Below are positions 24,734-34,779 of a DNA stretch of 64,000 nt, piece after piece. The position numbers and the translations under genes were made by a program. The stretch lies in contig CAZFAJ010000004.1 of assembly GCA_964517005.1 (NCBI GenBank), positions 8,305-72,304 on the forward strand, given 5' to 3'. The stretch is from CAYVBJ01 sp964517005. GTDB taxonomy: Bacteria; Bacteroidota; Rhodothermia; Balneolales; Balneolaceae. Under the pieces are notes generated by a model. The model saw nothing but the letters and a program-made list of their open reading frames with translations. It made no database searches and was not told the DNA's origin. Each line of letters starts with the position of its first letter. Position 1 is the first letter of the stretch.

Positions 24734-26308
24734 GTGGCTTTAAAACCTTTAGAATCACTTTCTGAAAACCCTTTAAAAATTAAACGGGCACTTCTCTCGG
24801 TATCCGACAAGACTGAAATTGACATATTAGCTTCCGCACTCCATAAAAACGGTGTTGAGCTGATATCAACAGGAGGAACAGCAAGTAAAATCAGGGAAGC
24901 TGGCCTTCCTGTTACAGATGTAACTGATATCACCGGCTTTCCTGAATGCCTTGATGGAAGAGTTAAAACCCTTCATCCTGCTATCCATGGGGGCTTGCTT
25001 GCAAGAACAAGTTACCAGCCCGATCTGGATGAACTGGAACAACTGGAAATTCAACCGATTGAGCTGGTTGTGGTGAACCTCTATCCCTTCCGGGAAGTAA
25101 TTTCAGGGGAAAATGCAACTCCTGCTACCGCAACAGAGTATATAGATATTGGCGGACCAACCATGATCCGTGCTGCCGCAAAAAATTTCGCGCATGTCTG
25201 TGTTTTAAGTAACCCCGGCCAATACCAGAAATTTATAGAAGAATTGAATCAGTCAAAAGAGATCTCATTCACGAGCAGACGCCATTTCGCCAGAAATGCA
25301 TTTGAGCATACGGCTGAATACGATGCGGCCATCAGTAACTATATGGCAGAAATTGAAAATCTTGATGTTCCTGACCAGCTTAGCATATCGCTTCCAAAAT
25401 CCGGTGCCCTGAGATATGGTGAGAATCCTCATCAAAAAGCTGCCGTTTACGGATCACAATCACAGTATATCGACTGTTTCCATGGCAAGGAACTGAGTTA
25501 TAACAACTATCTTGATATTAACTCGGCACTGGCTCTTATGTGTGATTTGGGTGATCACAAACCGGCCGCCGCCATTTTTAAACATACGGTACCCTGCGGA
25601 GCCGCTATTGACGAAAACCTGACTGAAGCGTACAAAAGAGCTTTTTCCACAGATACACTCTCGCCTTTCGGCGGGATTGTAATCGTCAATCAAAAACTCG
25701 ATCCGGAAACAGCCAGGGAAATTGATAAAATTTTTACTGAAATTATTCTGGCTCCGGAATTTGATGAAGATTCACTTAAAATCCTTACTCAGAAAAAAAA
25801 CAGGCGATTGGTAAAGATCAGGCAGTTCCCTTCCGGATCCGACATGATGCAAATTAAATCAATATTTGGAGGATTACTGGCACAGGAAGAGGATCATCAA
25901 CTTTATAATCAAAACGAATTTAAAGTTGTTACTTCCCGCAAACCAACGGAAGATGAAAAAAAAGACCTGTTATTTGCATGGACGATTGTTAAACACGTTA
26001 AATCCAATGCCATTGTTTATGCAAAAAACCGGCAAACACTCGGCATCGGAACGGGACAAACCAGCCGTGTAGACAGTTCAGAAATTGCTGTACAAAAAGC
26101 CGCAAAAGAAAATCTCTCTTTAGAAAACTGTGTGATAGCATCGGATGCATTTTTTCCCTTTCCTGACGGCATTGAAACTGCAGCAGCTGCCGGCGCAACT
26201 GCAATCATACAACCCGGAGGCAGTATTCGTGACGATCAGGTTATAGAAACAGCCAATAAAAATAATATGACCATGATTTTTACCGGAATGCGCCATTTTA
26301 AACACTGA
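24734..26308 (+). CDS. purH: bifunctional AICAR formyltransferase / IMP cyclohydrolase
   Basis: A 524-residue PurH, the last two steps of IMP synthesis. The N-terminal MGS-like cyclohydrolase domain covers about residues 15-200 (LLSVSDKTEID, LISTGGTASK, GRVKTLHPAIHGG). The AICAR transformylase domain follows, with the Lys-His catalytic pair in AAIFKHTVPCGAA, then FSTDTLSPFGG and the C-terminal DAFFPFPDG. The start is GTG at 24734. It is the second gene of the purN-purH pair. Confidence 0.97.
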   Translation: MALKPLESLSENPLKIKRALLSVSDKTEIDILASALHKNGVELISTGGTASKIREAGLPVTDVTDITGFPECLDGRVKTLHPAIHGGLLARTSYQPDLDELEQLEIQPIELVVVNLYPFREVISGENATPATATEYIDIGGPTMIRAAAKNFAHVCVLSNPGQYQKFIEELNQSKEISFTSRRHFARNAFEHTAEYDAAISNYMAEIENLDVPDQLSISLPKSGALRYGENPHQKAAVYGSQSQYIDCFHGKELSYNNYLDINSALALMCDLGDHKPAAAIFKHTVPCGAAIDENLTEAYKRAFSTDTLSPFGGIVIVNQKLDPETAREIDKIFTEIILAPEFDEDSLKILTQKKNRRLVKIRQFPSGSDMMQIKSIFGGLLAQEEDHQLYNQNEFKVVTSRKPTEDEKKDLLFAWTIVKHVKSNAIVYAKNRQTLGIGTGQTSRVDSSEIAVQKAAKENLSLENCVIASDAFFPFPDGIETAAAAGATAIIQPGGSIRDDQVIETANKNNMTMIFTGMRHFKH

Positions 26309-26378
26309 TAAGAGAAAAATAGCACTGTATTTTTTTTTCTCAAAAAAAGTTAAATTCGCAAATACAGTTCTAAAATTG

Positions 26379-26386
26379 TATTTTTG
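26379..26386 (+). promoter_or_regulatory. possible -7 element upstream of mreB
   Basis: TATTTTTG matches TAnnTTTG, 38 bp before the mreB ATG. A convincing TTG at the usual spacing is absent (TTCG is nearest), so this is only a candidate. Confidence 0.3.
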
Positions 26387-26424
26387 CTTGTTGCCCCAAA
26401 AATTAAAATTTACAGAGTATACTA

Positions 26425-27489
26425 ATGCCGGAAACTGCAGTGCAGACCCAGCCAAAAACGAGAAAAAATTCGACGAAAAAAGGTCTGTTCGATTTTTTAT
26501 ATACTGATATTGCCATTGATCTCGGAACAGCTAATACACTGATCTATTCCAGAAGCCATGGAATTGTTTTAAATGAACCCTCTATTGTTGCACTAAATAA
26601 TGACAATGTGCCGGTAGCCACGGGGCATGAAGCACAGCTCATGCACGAAAAAACTCATAAAAAAATCAGGACTGTTCGCCCGCTTCGTGATGGAGTTATC
26701 GCTGATTTTGAAGTTGCGGAGCAAATGATCCGCGGCATGATTAAAAAAGTAAAAATGAAATGGTACTCAACCACCCGGCAAATGGTGGTTTGTGTGCCAA
26801 GCGGTATCACAGAAGTTGAACGAAGAGCCGTTCGCGACAGTGCGGAGCATGCGGGAGCTAAGGAGGTCTACCTGGTAGATGAACCGATGGCCGCTGCAAT
26901 TGGAATTGGCTTAAACGTACACGAACCGGTGGGCAACATGATTGTAGATATCGGAGGAGGAACCACCGAAATCGCTGTAATAGCTTTATCAGGTATTGTA
27001 CATGCACAGTCTGTACGCCTTGGCGGGGATGAACTAAATGAAGATATTATCAACTATTTCCGGCGAAATCATAACCTGCTGATCGGCGAACGCACGGCAG
27101 AGAGAATTAAATGTGAAATCGGATCGGCGGCTCCTCTTGATGAAGAGCTCGAAATGATTACAAAAGGCCGGGATCTTGTGAATGGAGTTCCCAGAACCCG
27201 GCAGGTAACATCAAAAGATGTCCGCGAAGCGATATCTGAATCGGTAAATACCATCGTCGAAGCTATAACCAAGTCCCTGGAACAAACTCCTCCGGAATTA
27301 TCTGCGGATATTCTCGACAGAGGTATCATGCTTACCGGCGGAGGAGCACTGCTCAGGAATCTTGATAAATTGATTATTGAAACGACAGATTTGCCTGTGC
27401 ACATCGCTGAAGATCCCCTCACTGCCGTAGTAAGAGGCACGGGTGCTGTACTCGAAAATATTGATTACTACAGAAGCGTTATATCTTAG
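26425..27489 (+). CDS. mreB: rod shape-determining protein MreB
   Basis: A 354-residue bacterial actin that directs lateral wall synthesis in rods. It has the actin phosphate loops IAIDLGTANT (phosphate 1) and IVDIGGGTTEIAV (phosphate 2) and the adenosine motif LTGGGALLRN. A short N-terminal extension (QTQPKTRKNSTKKG) precedes LFDFLYTDIAI. It starts the rod-shape gene set mreB-mreC-mreD-pbp2-rodA, although 198 bp separate it from mreC. Confidence 0.97.
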   Translation: MPETAVQTQPKTRKNSTKKGLFDFLYTDIAIDLGTANTLIYSRSHGIVLNEPSIVALNNDNVPVATGHEAQLMHEKTHKKIRTVRPLRDGVIADFEVAEQMIRGMIKKVKMKWYSTTRQMVVCVPSGITEVERRAVRDSAEHAGAKEVYLVDEPMAAAIGIGLNVHEPVGNMIVDIGGGTTEIAVIALSGIVHAQSVRLGGDELNEDIINYFRRNHNLLIGERTAERIKCEIGSAAPLDEELEMITKGRDLVNGVPRTRQVTSKDVREAISESVNTIVEAITKSLEQTPPELSADILDRGIMLTGGGALLRNLDKLIIETTDLPVHIAEDPLTAVVRGTGAVLENIDYYRSVIS

Positions 27490-27687
27490 CGTGCCGGGAG
27501 AGGGCGTATAGGAATACAGATACGACAGGCAATCAGTTTATAAGAATATTAGTGTGATAATGGAGCCGGCCTTTTCAGTTTATTGGCAGATAATTAAGAG
27601 AAATGAAGTACATCATATAAACCGCTTCTGCCGGCAATTATCAATAATTATTTCAGAACATTAATTTTAAGACACTCATAACGGTGA

Positions 27688-28530
27688 ATGCGAATTCGAT
27701 TTTTACGTATAACTGATGCGAAAGATTATATCATAACTGCTTTCATACTTGTATTCGCTGGCTTTTTAATGGTTACGCGTCATGATGGAGGAATGCAAAA
27801 TATGCGTAAGGTCTCTGTAACATTTCTCAGTTATCTCGAACAGCCGCTTGCCAATATCAGAATCTACCGGCAGGCTTTAAAAACGAACACATACCTGCAA
27901 AGGCAAAATGTATTGCTTCAGGATGAACTCAGCAGACTGCGATCAGCAGAACAGCAAAACGAGATTTTAAGAGATCTGCTCGATTTTCGCGAGAAAAGTG
28001 CATACCCGGTAATTCCGGTGATGATTGTAGCAAAAGATCTGAAAGGCCTTAATAATTCATTGACTGTAAGTGCAGGTGAACTTGCCAATGTAAGAACCGG
28101 CATGCCGCTTATAACACCCGACGGACTGGCCGGGCAAGTGATTGTATCCGCCAAAAATTATTCCCAGATATTGCCGTATTCGAATGCACTTTTCAATGTA
28201 AGTGCAAGGGTTCAGGATTCAAGAGCTGTGGGAATTGTATCGTGGCTTGGTGGTACCAATCAAAATGAACTGGTTATGCGGCTGGTTCCACAGACGATTG
28301 AAGTTAAAAAAGGCCAGATAGTAGAAACTTCGGGATACAGTAACCAGTTTCCGGCCGGAATTCCAATCGGTGAGGTTACAAGAGCAGACCCCCGTGAAGG
28401 GTTCGACACCCAAACAATTTACCTGGACGCTTTTGTAGATCTGTTTACAGTTGCTGAGGGATTTATCGTCCAGTTTGAACCGGATTCAACCGTTAACAGG
28501 CTTATTGAAACACAGGAAGAACTCTTTTGA
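27688..28530 (+). CDS. mreC: rod shape-determining protein MreC
   Basis: A 280-residue elongasome scaffold. A single N-terminal membrane helix (ITAFILVFAGFLM, about 14-27) is followed by a coiled coil (about 55-95) and a beta-rich periplasmic domain with MPLITPDGLAGQV and RVQDSRAVGIVSW. ATG start at 27688. The stop overlaps the mreD start by 4 bases. The 198-bp gap to mreB has no recognisable terminator. Confidence 0.93.
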   Translation: MRIRFLRITDAKDYIITAFILVFAGFLMVTRHDGGMQNMRKVSVTFLSYLEQPLANIRIYRQALKTNTYLQRQNVLLQDELSRLRSAEQQNEILRDLLDFREKSAYPVIPVMIVAKDLKGLNNSLTVSAGELANVRTGMPLITPDGLAGQVIVSAKNYSQILPYSNALFNVSARVQDSRAVGIVSWLGGTNQNELVMRLVPQTIEVKKGQIVETSGYSNQFPAGIPIGEVTRADPREGFDTQTIYLDAFVDLFTVAEGFIVQFEPDSTVNRLIETQEELF

Positions 28531-29003
28531 TTAAATCAAGCTTTTTGAGATATCTATTGATTGGGGTTGGGATACTGGCTGTTCAGATTGTACTCTTGCG
28601 GCATTTAAAAATTTATAATGCCGAATCTGATCTCCTGCTTGTTTACCTTGTGTGGCTTTGTACAAAAAAAAATAAAACAGAAACTCTATTGATTTCCGGC
28701 ATACTGGCTTTTTTCCAGGATGCCCTTCTTGACTTGTGGGGCATGCATCTGTTTAGTAAGGTACTTCTAATTTTTATCATTCATGGATTTCTTCATAACC
28801 TCTCGGAGAAGAGATTTATCTTCTGGCAAATATTTGTGATTGTATTTCTTGCAGCCATTTTGCATAACACAATCTTTTGGGCAGTCGGACAGTTTTCAGA
28901 AGCAATTGCAACAGATTACGTGTTTTGGAATCTTATATTGGGAGGAAGTTTATTTACAGCTGTAACAGCCGGCTTTTTACACCTGGTCCGGACTGATCAA
29001 TAA
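28527..29003 (+). CDS. mreD: rod shape-determining protein MreD
   Basis: A 158-residue inner-membrane protein with about five hydrophobic helices, the usual size and profile of MreD. It contains GILAFFQDALLD and LWGMHLFSKVLLIFIIHG, similar to the MreD FQD-containing segment. Start is TTG at 28527, overlapping the mreC stop by 4 bases. Sequence conservation is low in this family, so position in the operon carries much of the call. Confidence 0.85.
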   Translation: MIKSSFLRYLLIGVGILAVQIVLLRHLKIYNAESDLLLVYLVWLCTKKNKTETLLISGILAFFQDALLDLWGMHLFSKVLLIFIIHGFLHNLSEKRFIFWQIFVIVFLAAILHNTIFWAVGQFSEAIATDYVFWNLILGGSLFTAVTAGFLHLVRTDQ

Positions 29004-29017
29004 CCGCTTGAAGAATT

Positions 29018-30871
29018 ATGGCAACTAACAGACAGACAAATTCAATTCAAAAATCAATACGATTTCTGCAAATTGTGGTTCTGCTTGGAATTTTTGTTTT
29101 ACTGGCAGCTGTTTTTAAACTGCAAATTCTGGAATTTGAAAAATACGCTCCGGTCAGCAAGCAAAACTCTATTCGCCAGCAGGTCGTTCATCCTTCAAGA
29201 GGGTTGATTTTTGACAGAAATAGTCGAATTTTGGTTGATAATCAGCCTATTTTTTCAATTAACATCACTCCTGCAAATTTTAAAAATGAAAACATCCCGC
29301 TTCTTGCTGATTTATTGAATATGGAAATTGAAGATATTCAAAGCAGGGTAAATGAAGCGCGGGATTATTCCTGGCAGCGCCCCTCGCGTCTGGTCACAGA
29401 AGTCTCTTTCGCTGAATTCTCAAATATACAGGAAAACCTTTGGCAGCTCCCCGGAATAAGTCAGCAGATAGAGAGCAAGCGCAACTATCCATTAAATATT
29501 ACCGCTTCACACCTTTTCGGATACCTTCGTGAAGCAAGTGATCAGGAATACAGAGATTCTGAGGTTTTACGCCTCGGTGATAAAGTTGGAAAAAGCGGAA
29601 TTGAACTGACCTACGAAAATTTCTTACGCGGTGATGCGGGTATCGATTACATCCGTGTAAATGCCTTTGGCCAGTCTCTTGGATTATACGACGATGGTGA
29701 GATGAATATTTCCCCGACAAAAGGCGCTGATCTCCTCACATCCATTGATGCTGATTTACAGAAACTTGCCGAAGAGCTGATGGAAAATAAGAAAGGGGCT
29801 GTTGTTGCAATGAACCCCCATACAGGTGAAATTTTAAGCATGGTAAGCGCACCCCAGTTCGACGTTCGAAGGCTCGCCGGCCGCCTGGATATGGATTACT
29901 GGCAAGCGGTAAATGCCGACTCCCTTACACCTCTTTTCAACCGTGCAATCTCTTCGCGGCAGCCTCCGGGATCTACATTTAAACCGATCATGGGAATCGT
30001 TGGCCTCCATCTTGGAATTGTAACACCGGAAACAGAAATATATAACAGCGGAGCATTTTACCGGGGGAGAGCCTACCGTGACCTGGCAGATATCGGTGAA
30101 TACAACCTGAAAAAAGCTATCGGGAAATCAAGTAATACCTATTTTTTCTGGATGATGAACCAGATTGCAGAACGTGGAGAATTAAACAGATGGAGCGAAC
30201 TGGTTAAAGATTTTGGGCTGGGTGTTCCCAACAGAATTGACCTTCCTTTTGAACGAAATGGAATAATCCCCGACAGCACCTATTTGAACCAGGCGTTTGG
30301 CGAAAAAAAATGGGGGACTGGCGACCTGATCAGTCTTGGTGTTGGCCAGGGCCTTGTATCTGTATCACCTTTACAAATTGCCATAGCAACGTCCGTTATA
30401 GCTAATGGCGGGTACCGTGTTCAGCCGCATATCGTGAAGTCTGTCAGGGAACCTGACGGTGAAATCAGGTATACAAATCCCGAAAGAACAAAGATTGAGT
30501 GGATCGAACCGGAGTACCTTAATGCTGTTAAAGTGGGAATGCGTGACGTTGTACTTACGGGAAGCGGGCGTTACTATGCAAATCTCGACAGTGTAGCTGT
30601 TGCCGGCAAAACCGGGACTGCACAAAATCCAAATGGCGAAGATCACGGCTGGTTCGTCTCATTTGCACCTTATGATAATCCTGAAATAGTAGTTGCCGTT
30701 TTGATGGAAAATTCCGGTTTTGGTTCCATCTCAGCTGCTCCCGTTGCATCACTGCTCATTGAGAAATACCTGACCGGGGATATCAAACGCAATTATGTAT
30801 ATGATTATGTACTTAATTTTGAACCTAAGCTGAGTACAGAAGATGAATCCGGTGAGGAGGAGGAAGAGTAG
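29018..30871 (+). CDS. mrdA: penicillin-binding protein 2 (elongasome transpeptidase)
   Basis: A 617-residue class B PBP that crosslinks peptidoglycan during elongation. One N-terminal membrane helix (about 17-34) is followed by the PBP dimerisation region with RGLIFDRN and the transpeptidase domain. Active-site motifs are STFK with nucleophile Ser319, SSN at 371-373 and KTGTAQ near 533. An acidic C-terminal tail ends the protein. It overlaps rodA by one base (the A/G junction at 30871) and follows mreD by 14 bp. Confidence 0.95.
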   Translation: MATNRQTNSIQKSIRFLQIVVLLGIFVLLAAVFKLQILEFEKYAPVSKQNSIRQQVVHPSRGLIFDRNSRILVDNQPIFSINITPANFKNENIPLLADLLNMEIEDIQSRVNEARDYSWQRPSRLVTEVSFAEFSNIQENLWQLPGISQQIESKRNYPLNITASHLFGYLREASDQEYRDSEVLRLGDKVGKSGIELTYENFLRGDAGIDYIRVNAFGQSLGLYDDGEMNISPTKGADLLTSIDADLQKLAEELMENKKGAVVAMNPHTGEILSMVSAPQFDVRRLAGRLDMDYWQAVNADSLTPLFNRAISSRQPPGSTFKPIMGIVGLHLGIVTPETEIYNSGAFYRGRAYRDLADIGEYNLKKAIGKSSNTYFFWMMNQIAERGELNRWSELVKDFGLGVPNRIDLPFERNGIIPDSTYLNQAFGEKKWGTGDLISLGVGQGLVSVSPLQIAIATSVIANGGYRVQPHIVKSVREPDGEIRYTNPERTKIEWIEPEYLNAVKVGMRDVVLTGSGRYYANLDSVAVAGKTGTAQNPNGEDHGWFVSFAPYDNPEIVVAVLMENSGFGSISAAPVASLLIEKYLTGDIKRNYVYDYVLNFEPKLSTEDESGEEEEE

Positions 30872-32121
30872 TGTTTAATAAGCTTGAAATTAGCTGGTCC
30901 GTTATTTTGATTTGGGCATCCCTGGCCATTATTGGGCTAATAGCAATTTACAGTGCCACACAAGGACCCGTTGCTGAATTCTTACCCTCCTATATTCAAC
31001 AGAATTTCTGGCGGCAGACAATCTGGGTATCACTCTCCCTGGTACTGTTGGTAGCTGTACAGTTTACGAGCCCCAGGACATTTCAGGGAGCAGCTTACCC
31101 GTTTTATATTCTATGTATAATTTTAATGGTTGCAACTCTATTTTTTGGTGTTGAAGTCAGCGGATCTAAAAGCTGGCTGCGAATCGGGTCATTCAATATG
31201 CAAGTCGGTGAATTAATGAAACTTGCTACAATTCTTGCCGTTGCAAACTATCTTTCTAATCAGCGCGACTTATCAACTGAAAATATCAAAACAGCATTGA
31301 CCACTCTTGGGTTTTTCCTGCTTCCGATTATCTTATTGATTCTGCAAAACGAAACCGGAACAGCCATTATATTTTTGGGTTTACTGCCTGTCATTCTTTT
31401 CCTCTCTGGTCTCTCTTATGGTATTTCGCTTCTTATGATTTCACCTGCGATCGTTGCTTACTTCACAGTCATCGACTGGTATTTTGGAATCATAGCAGCT
31501 GTGATACTCACAATTATCATCTTTTTTCTACAGAAACGAACATGGCTGAGCTTCACCTCGCTGATACTGGGGGCACTCATGATTATTGGTACTGAAGTAG
31601 CTCTGAATGAAGTTCTGCAGCCGCACCAGAGATCACGGGTAGAAGCATTTGTGAACCCTACGGTTGATCCCCAGGGAGCAGGCTGGAATGTAATCCAGGC
31701 AACCACTGCCATTGGCTCAGGTGGTCTCTATGGAAAAGGTTTTATGGAAGGCACTCAAACTCAGCTGCGCTTTTTACCTGAACAGTGGACAGATTTCATT
31801 TTCTGCGTAATCAGCGAGGAGTTTGGGTTTGTGGGTTCTTCAACAGTGCTTATTTTATTTTTACTGCTGATATTAAAACTGCTTCAGATGGCTATCACAC
31901 ATAAACATCCGTTTGCGCAGTTACTTCTGGCCAGTGTTGCTTTCACATACTTTCTGCATCTAATAATCAATATCGGTAGCACAACATCACTTATCCCGGT
32001 TATCGGTCTGCCACTGCCTTTTGTCAGCTATGGGGGATCTGCATTTCTTACAAATACCCTGATGCTCGCCATCTGTATCAATATGGACTTCTATAAGCGG
32101 TCCTTTAGTATCTATCGATAA
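30871..32121 (+). CDS. rodA: rod shape-determining peptidoglycan glycosyltransferase RodA
   Basis: A 416-residue SEDS-family polymerase with about ten membrane helices, the partner of the PBP encoded just before it. SEDS features include SWLRIGSFNMQVGELMKLATI, LQNETGTAIIF, the extracellular loop HQRSRVEAFVNP..DPQGAGWNVIQ and the late PLPFVSYGGSAFL motif. The start is GTG at 30871, overlapping the PBP2 stop. It converges with rnhB 8 bp downstream. Confidence 0.95.
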   Translation: MFNKLEISWSVILIWASLAIIGLIAIYSATQGPVAEFLPSYIQQNFWRQTIWVSLSLVLLVAVQFTSPRTFQGAAYPFYILCIILMVATLFFGVEVSGSKSWLRIGSFNMQVGELMKLATILAVANYLSNQRDLSTENIKTALTTLGFFLLPIILLILQNETGTAIIFLGLLPVILFLSGLSYGISLLMISPAIVAYFTVIDWYFGIIAAVILTIIIFFLQKRTWLSFTSLILGALMIIGTEVALNEVLQPHQRSRVEAFVNPTVDPQGAGWNVIQATTAIGSGGLYGKGFMEGTQTQLRFLPEQWTDFIFCVISEEFGFVGSSTVLILFLLLILKLLQMAITHKHPFAQLLLASVAFTYFLHLIINIGSTTSLIPVIGLPLPFVSYGGSAFLTNTLMLAICINMDFYKRSFSIYR

Positions 32122-32129
32122 TATGAGCG

Positions 32130-32756
32130 TTAACTGTTTGGCAGTGCTTTAAATCTCTTATTCGTTCTCAGATTAAATGACTTCCTGTGATGCTTTGTAT
32201 ATCCATATCTCTTTAGTCCGTCGTAGTGTGCTTCGGTCGGGTATCCCACATTCGTATTCCATGCATATACAGGATATTTCTGATGCAGTTCATGCATCAG
32301 GCGGTCCCGATAAACTTTGGCAATAATAGAGGCGGCAGCGATAGACGCAGACAGGCTATCACCCTTAACAACACATCGAACGGGGATTAATGTAGCTGTG
32401 AACCGATTGCCATCTACAAGCAAGTAATCAGGATTTGAACCATCTGCCTCCGTGCATCTCACCATAGCCGTTAAAGACGCTTGTAAAATGTTTATATGAT
32501 CAATTTCCTCGGGACTGCACTCATGTACGATACTGAACAAGGCTTTTAACCTGATCTCCTTTGCAAGGCTTTCTCTTGTCTCTCTTTTCAACGTCTTACT
32601 GTCGGCAAGCCCTCTTATCTTGTCACCGGGATTTAAAATGACTCCTGCAGCAACTACCGGCCCGCACAAACAGCCGCGGCCAACTTCATCAAGGCCCATT
32701 ACCCTATTGAATCCTTCATTCCAAAGAGAATTTTCAAATTTGTAGAGATCATCCAT
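32130..32756 (-). CDS. rnhB: ribonuclease HII
   Basis: A 208-residue RNase HII, which nicks RNA-DNA hybrids including single ribonucleotides in DNA. The signature is MGLDEVGRGCLCGPVVAAGV, with the catalytic Asp-Glu pair, later DGNRF, KGDSLSASIAAASIIAKVYRD and NVGYPTEAHYDGL. I choose the ATG at 32756 (MDDLYKF) because the 21 residues upstream from 32819 are not family-like. Confidence 0.93.
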   Translation of the reverse strand: MDDLYKFENSLWNEGFNRVMGLDEVGRGCLCGPVVAAGVILNPGDKIRGLADSKTLKRETRESLAKEIRLKALFSIVHECSPEEIDHINILQASLTAMVRCTEADGSNPDYLLVDGNRFTATLIPVRCVVKGDSLSASIAAASIIAKVYRDRLMHELHQKYPVYAWNTNVGYPTEAHYDGLKRYGYTKHHRKSFNLRTNKRFKALPNS

Positions 32757-32916
32757 GATTTCCAGGTGCCCGATATTTTTTTGGAGCATTTGTATCCAAA
32801 AATAATCAAATTGCAGCAAATCGAATAGTTCTTTTTTGCTTTATATCACAAATTATGTGCAATGATTTTATTTAATTATCAGTTGTATGTAGTAAACCGA
32901 AAGTTAAATCACATTT

Positions 32917-34026
32917 ATGCATTTCAAATATTTAAAATGGGATGAGCGTTTTGCCCGCGGAAATGGTAAATCATCATTTGATACACTATGGGATCTGTTC
33001 CAGGATCTTCTGAACATATCCGGCGGTGATGTATCTCAGGCTTTAAAATGGCTCACTGAGTTAGATAAAGAATATAGTTTAACCGAACAGTTTGACGATA
33101 ATTTCGGCTTGGGTGATTTTATCGAAGAGATGGAAAAACGCGGTTATATTCGTTATGATGATGAACTCCTGACAATGGTTCCCACTGCTAAAACGGAGCG
33201 TTCTCTCCGGAAAAAGTCATTGGAAGAGATTTTTAAACAGTTAAGAAAGGGAAATAAGGGAGATCACAAAACACCCTATACCGGATCGGGCCTCGAGAGA
33301 CAGCCTGAAACGAGGAAATGGAATCCCGGCGAGGATATCAGTCATATCGATAGCACCGGTACAATTCTGAATATGCTGAAGCATAGCTCTATCGACAGTT
33401 TCCAGCTTCGAGAAGACGATCTTCAGGTACACGACACCGACCACTATACATCCATGGCCACAGTACTGCTCATTGATCTGAGTCATTCCATGATTTTGTA
33501 CGGGGAAGACAGAATCACTCCGGCAAAGAAAGTTGCCATGGCGCTTTCCGAACTGATTTTAAACAATTACTCCAAAGATTCACTCGAAATAGTAGCGTTC
33601 GGCAATGAGGCGTGGGAAATTGAAATCAAAGATTTACCCTATCTGAAAGTAGGTCCCTATCATACGAATACACTACAGGGTTTGCAGCTCGCAAAACATC
33701 TGTTACAGCGCAAAAAATTTGCCAATAAACAAATTTTTATGATCACTGACGGAAAACCTTCCTGTATGATTGAAAATGGCAGACTCTATAAAAACAGTTT
33801 TGGCCTGGATCGGAAAATTGTCAATAAAGTTCTCGATGAAGCGGTTATTTGCCGGCGCGAAAATATAACTATTACAACATTTATGATTGCCCGTGACCCT
33901 TATTTGCAAAGTTTTATTCGCGATTTAACCCAGGCAAATATGGGGAAAGCTTATTATTCATCTCTTGAGAATCTCGGGGAATTTGTTTTTGAGGACTATA
34001 TCCGAAACAGAAGGAAAAATGTTTAG
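32917..34026 (+). CDS. VWA domain protein (CoxE/BatA-like), orphan
   Basis: A 369-residue protein with a C-terminal von Willebrand A domain (about residues 185-365). The MIDAS motif DLSHSM (DxSxS type) is at the expected place, followed by FMITDGKPSCM in the second MIDAS region. The N-terminal half is charged and helical (WDLFQDLLNISGGDVSQALKWL) and unassigned. Such VWA proteins often act with a MoxR or Mg-chelatase-like AAA ATPase, but none lies next to it here. It has no signal peptide. ATG at 32917; function unassigned. Confidence 0.75.
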   Translation: MHFKYLKWDERFARGNGKSSFDTLWDLFQDLLNISGGDVSQALKWLTELDKEYSLTEQFDDNFGLGDFIEEMEKRGYIRYDDELLTMVPTAKTERSLRKKSLEEIFKQLRKGNKGDHKTPYTGSGLERQPETRKWNPGEDISHIDSTGTILNMLKHSSIDSFQLREDDLQVHDTDHYTSMATVLLIDLSHSMILYGEDRITPAKKVAMALSELILNNYSKDSLEIVAFGNEAWEIEIKDLPYLKVGPYHTNTLQGLQLAKHLLQRKKFANKQIFMITDGKPSCMIENGRLYKNSFGLDRKIVNKVLDEAVICRRENITITTFMIARDPYLQSFIRDLTQANMGKAYYSSLENLGEFVFEDYIRNRRKNV

Positions 34027-34133
34027 TTCTTTTCATTCATAAATTTTGAATGAAAATTAAACGGGATATAAGCGGTCAGTATTTTACCGGATTAGCCTAC
34101 ATCTGATAACTGTACTGGCCAGAAGGTTTGGCA

Positions 34134-34177
34134 TAAAAAAACCCGGATTTGTGAGCAACTAAGCAAATAAATCCGGA
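34134..34177 (-). terminator. intrinsic terminator of the bamA-ompH operon
   Basis: On the minus strand the arms CCGGATTT (34169-34176) and AAATCCGG (34143-34150) pair over 8 bp with an 18-base loop and are followed by a T7 tract. It sits 45 bp beyond the stop of the last ompH gene. Confidence 0.7.
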
Positions 34178-34221
34178 TTATAATTTAAATATATATCAGT
34201 ATTTTCGTCAAATATACACTC

Positions 34222-34764
34222 TTAAATACCGAGGTTTTCCATTACAGCGTCAGTGATGTCTGATTCATCACGAATTTCATCTCTCACATACAAGATAATA
34301 ACATCACCCTGGGAAGTCGTGGTATTTAATACATAGTCGATGTTCTTCTGTCCGGCAACTTCATTGATTGAGTTCTGTATCTGCTCAAGAAGCGGAGCCA
34401 TTAATTCGGCTCTTCGTTGCTGGAGTTCCTGCTGAGCCTGGTTTTGAAGTTGTCTCAGTTCAAGGTCCATCTCACCAAGCCGTTCTTCTTCTTTCTGCCT
34501 GGCTTCATCCGAGATAACTCCTATTTTTTGTTGGTAGAGCTCAATTTCCGTTTGAAGGGAAGTTTCTGCCTCAGAAATTTCTCTCTGTTTCCTTTCTGCA
34601 AAATTTTGCAGCCGCTGCTGAACAGCTCTCATCTCGGGCATGCGCTCGAGGATTACCCTGGGATCTACAAAGCCAATTTTCATATCCTGTGCCTGAGCAA
34701 CAGGTGCAGCAAACATAAATCCGGTAATTAGTGTTGCAAATGTAAAAAGTATAGCACGTTTCAT
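34222..34764 (-). CDS. OmpH/Skp family outer-membrane protein chaperone (third of three)
   Basis: A 180-residue periplasmic Skp-like chaperone, thought to carry unfolded outer-membrane proteins to BamA. It has a cleavable signal ending near VAQAQD, the mature start MKIGFVDPRVILERMPEM and a long coiled coil (about residues 45-130) rich in Gln/Glu. The C terminus has YVLNTTTSQGDVIILYV. It lies last in the bamA operon after two paralogues sharing the PEx..ERMPE and DYVLN/DYVIN segments. ATG start at 34764. Confidence 0.88.
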   Translation of the reverse strand: MKRAILFTFATLITGFMFAAPVAQAQDMKIGFVDPRVILERMPEMRAVQQRLQNFAERKQREISEAETSLQTEIELYQQKIGVISDEARQKEEERLGEMDLELRQLQNQAQQELQQRRAELMAPLLEQIQNSINEVAGQKNIDYVLNTTTSQGDVIILYVRDEIRDESDITDAVMENLGI

Positions 34765-34779
34765 ATGTTATCTGTCTGT

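Noticed and set aside
26311..26341. AT-rich hairpin with T9 after purH
   Set aside because: The stem is nearly all A/T pairs and the T run is part of it; too weak to call a terminator.
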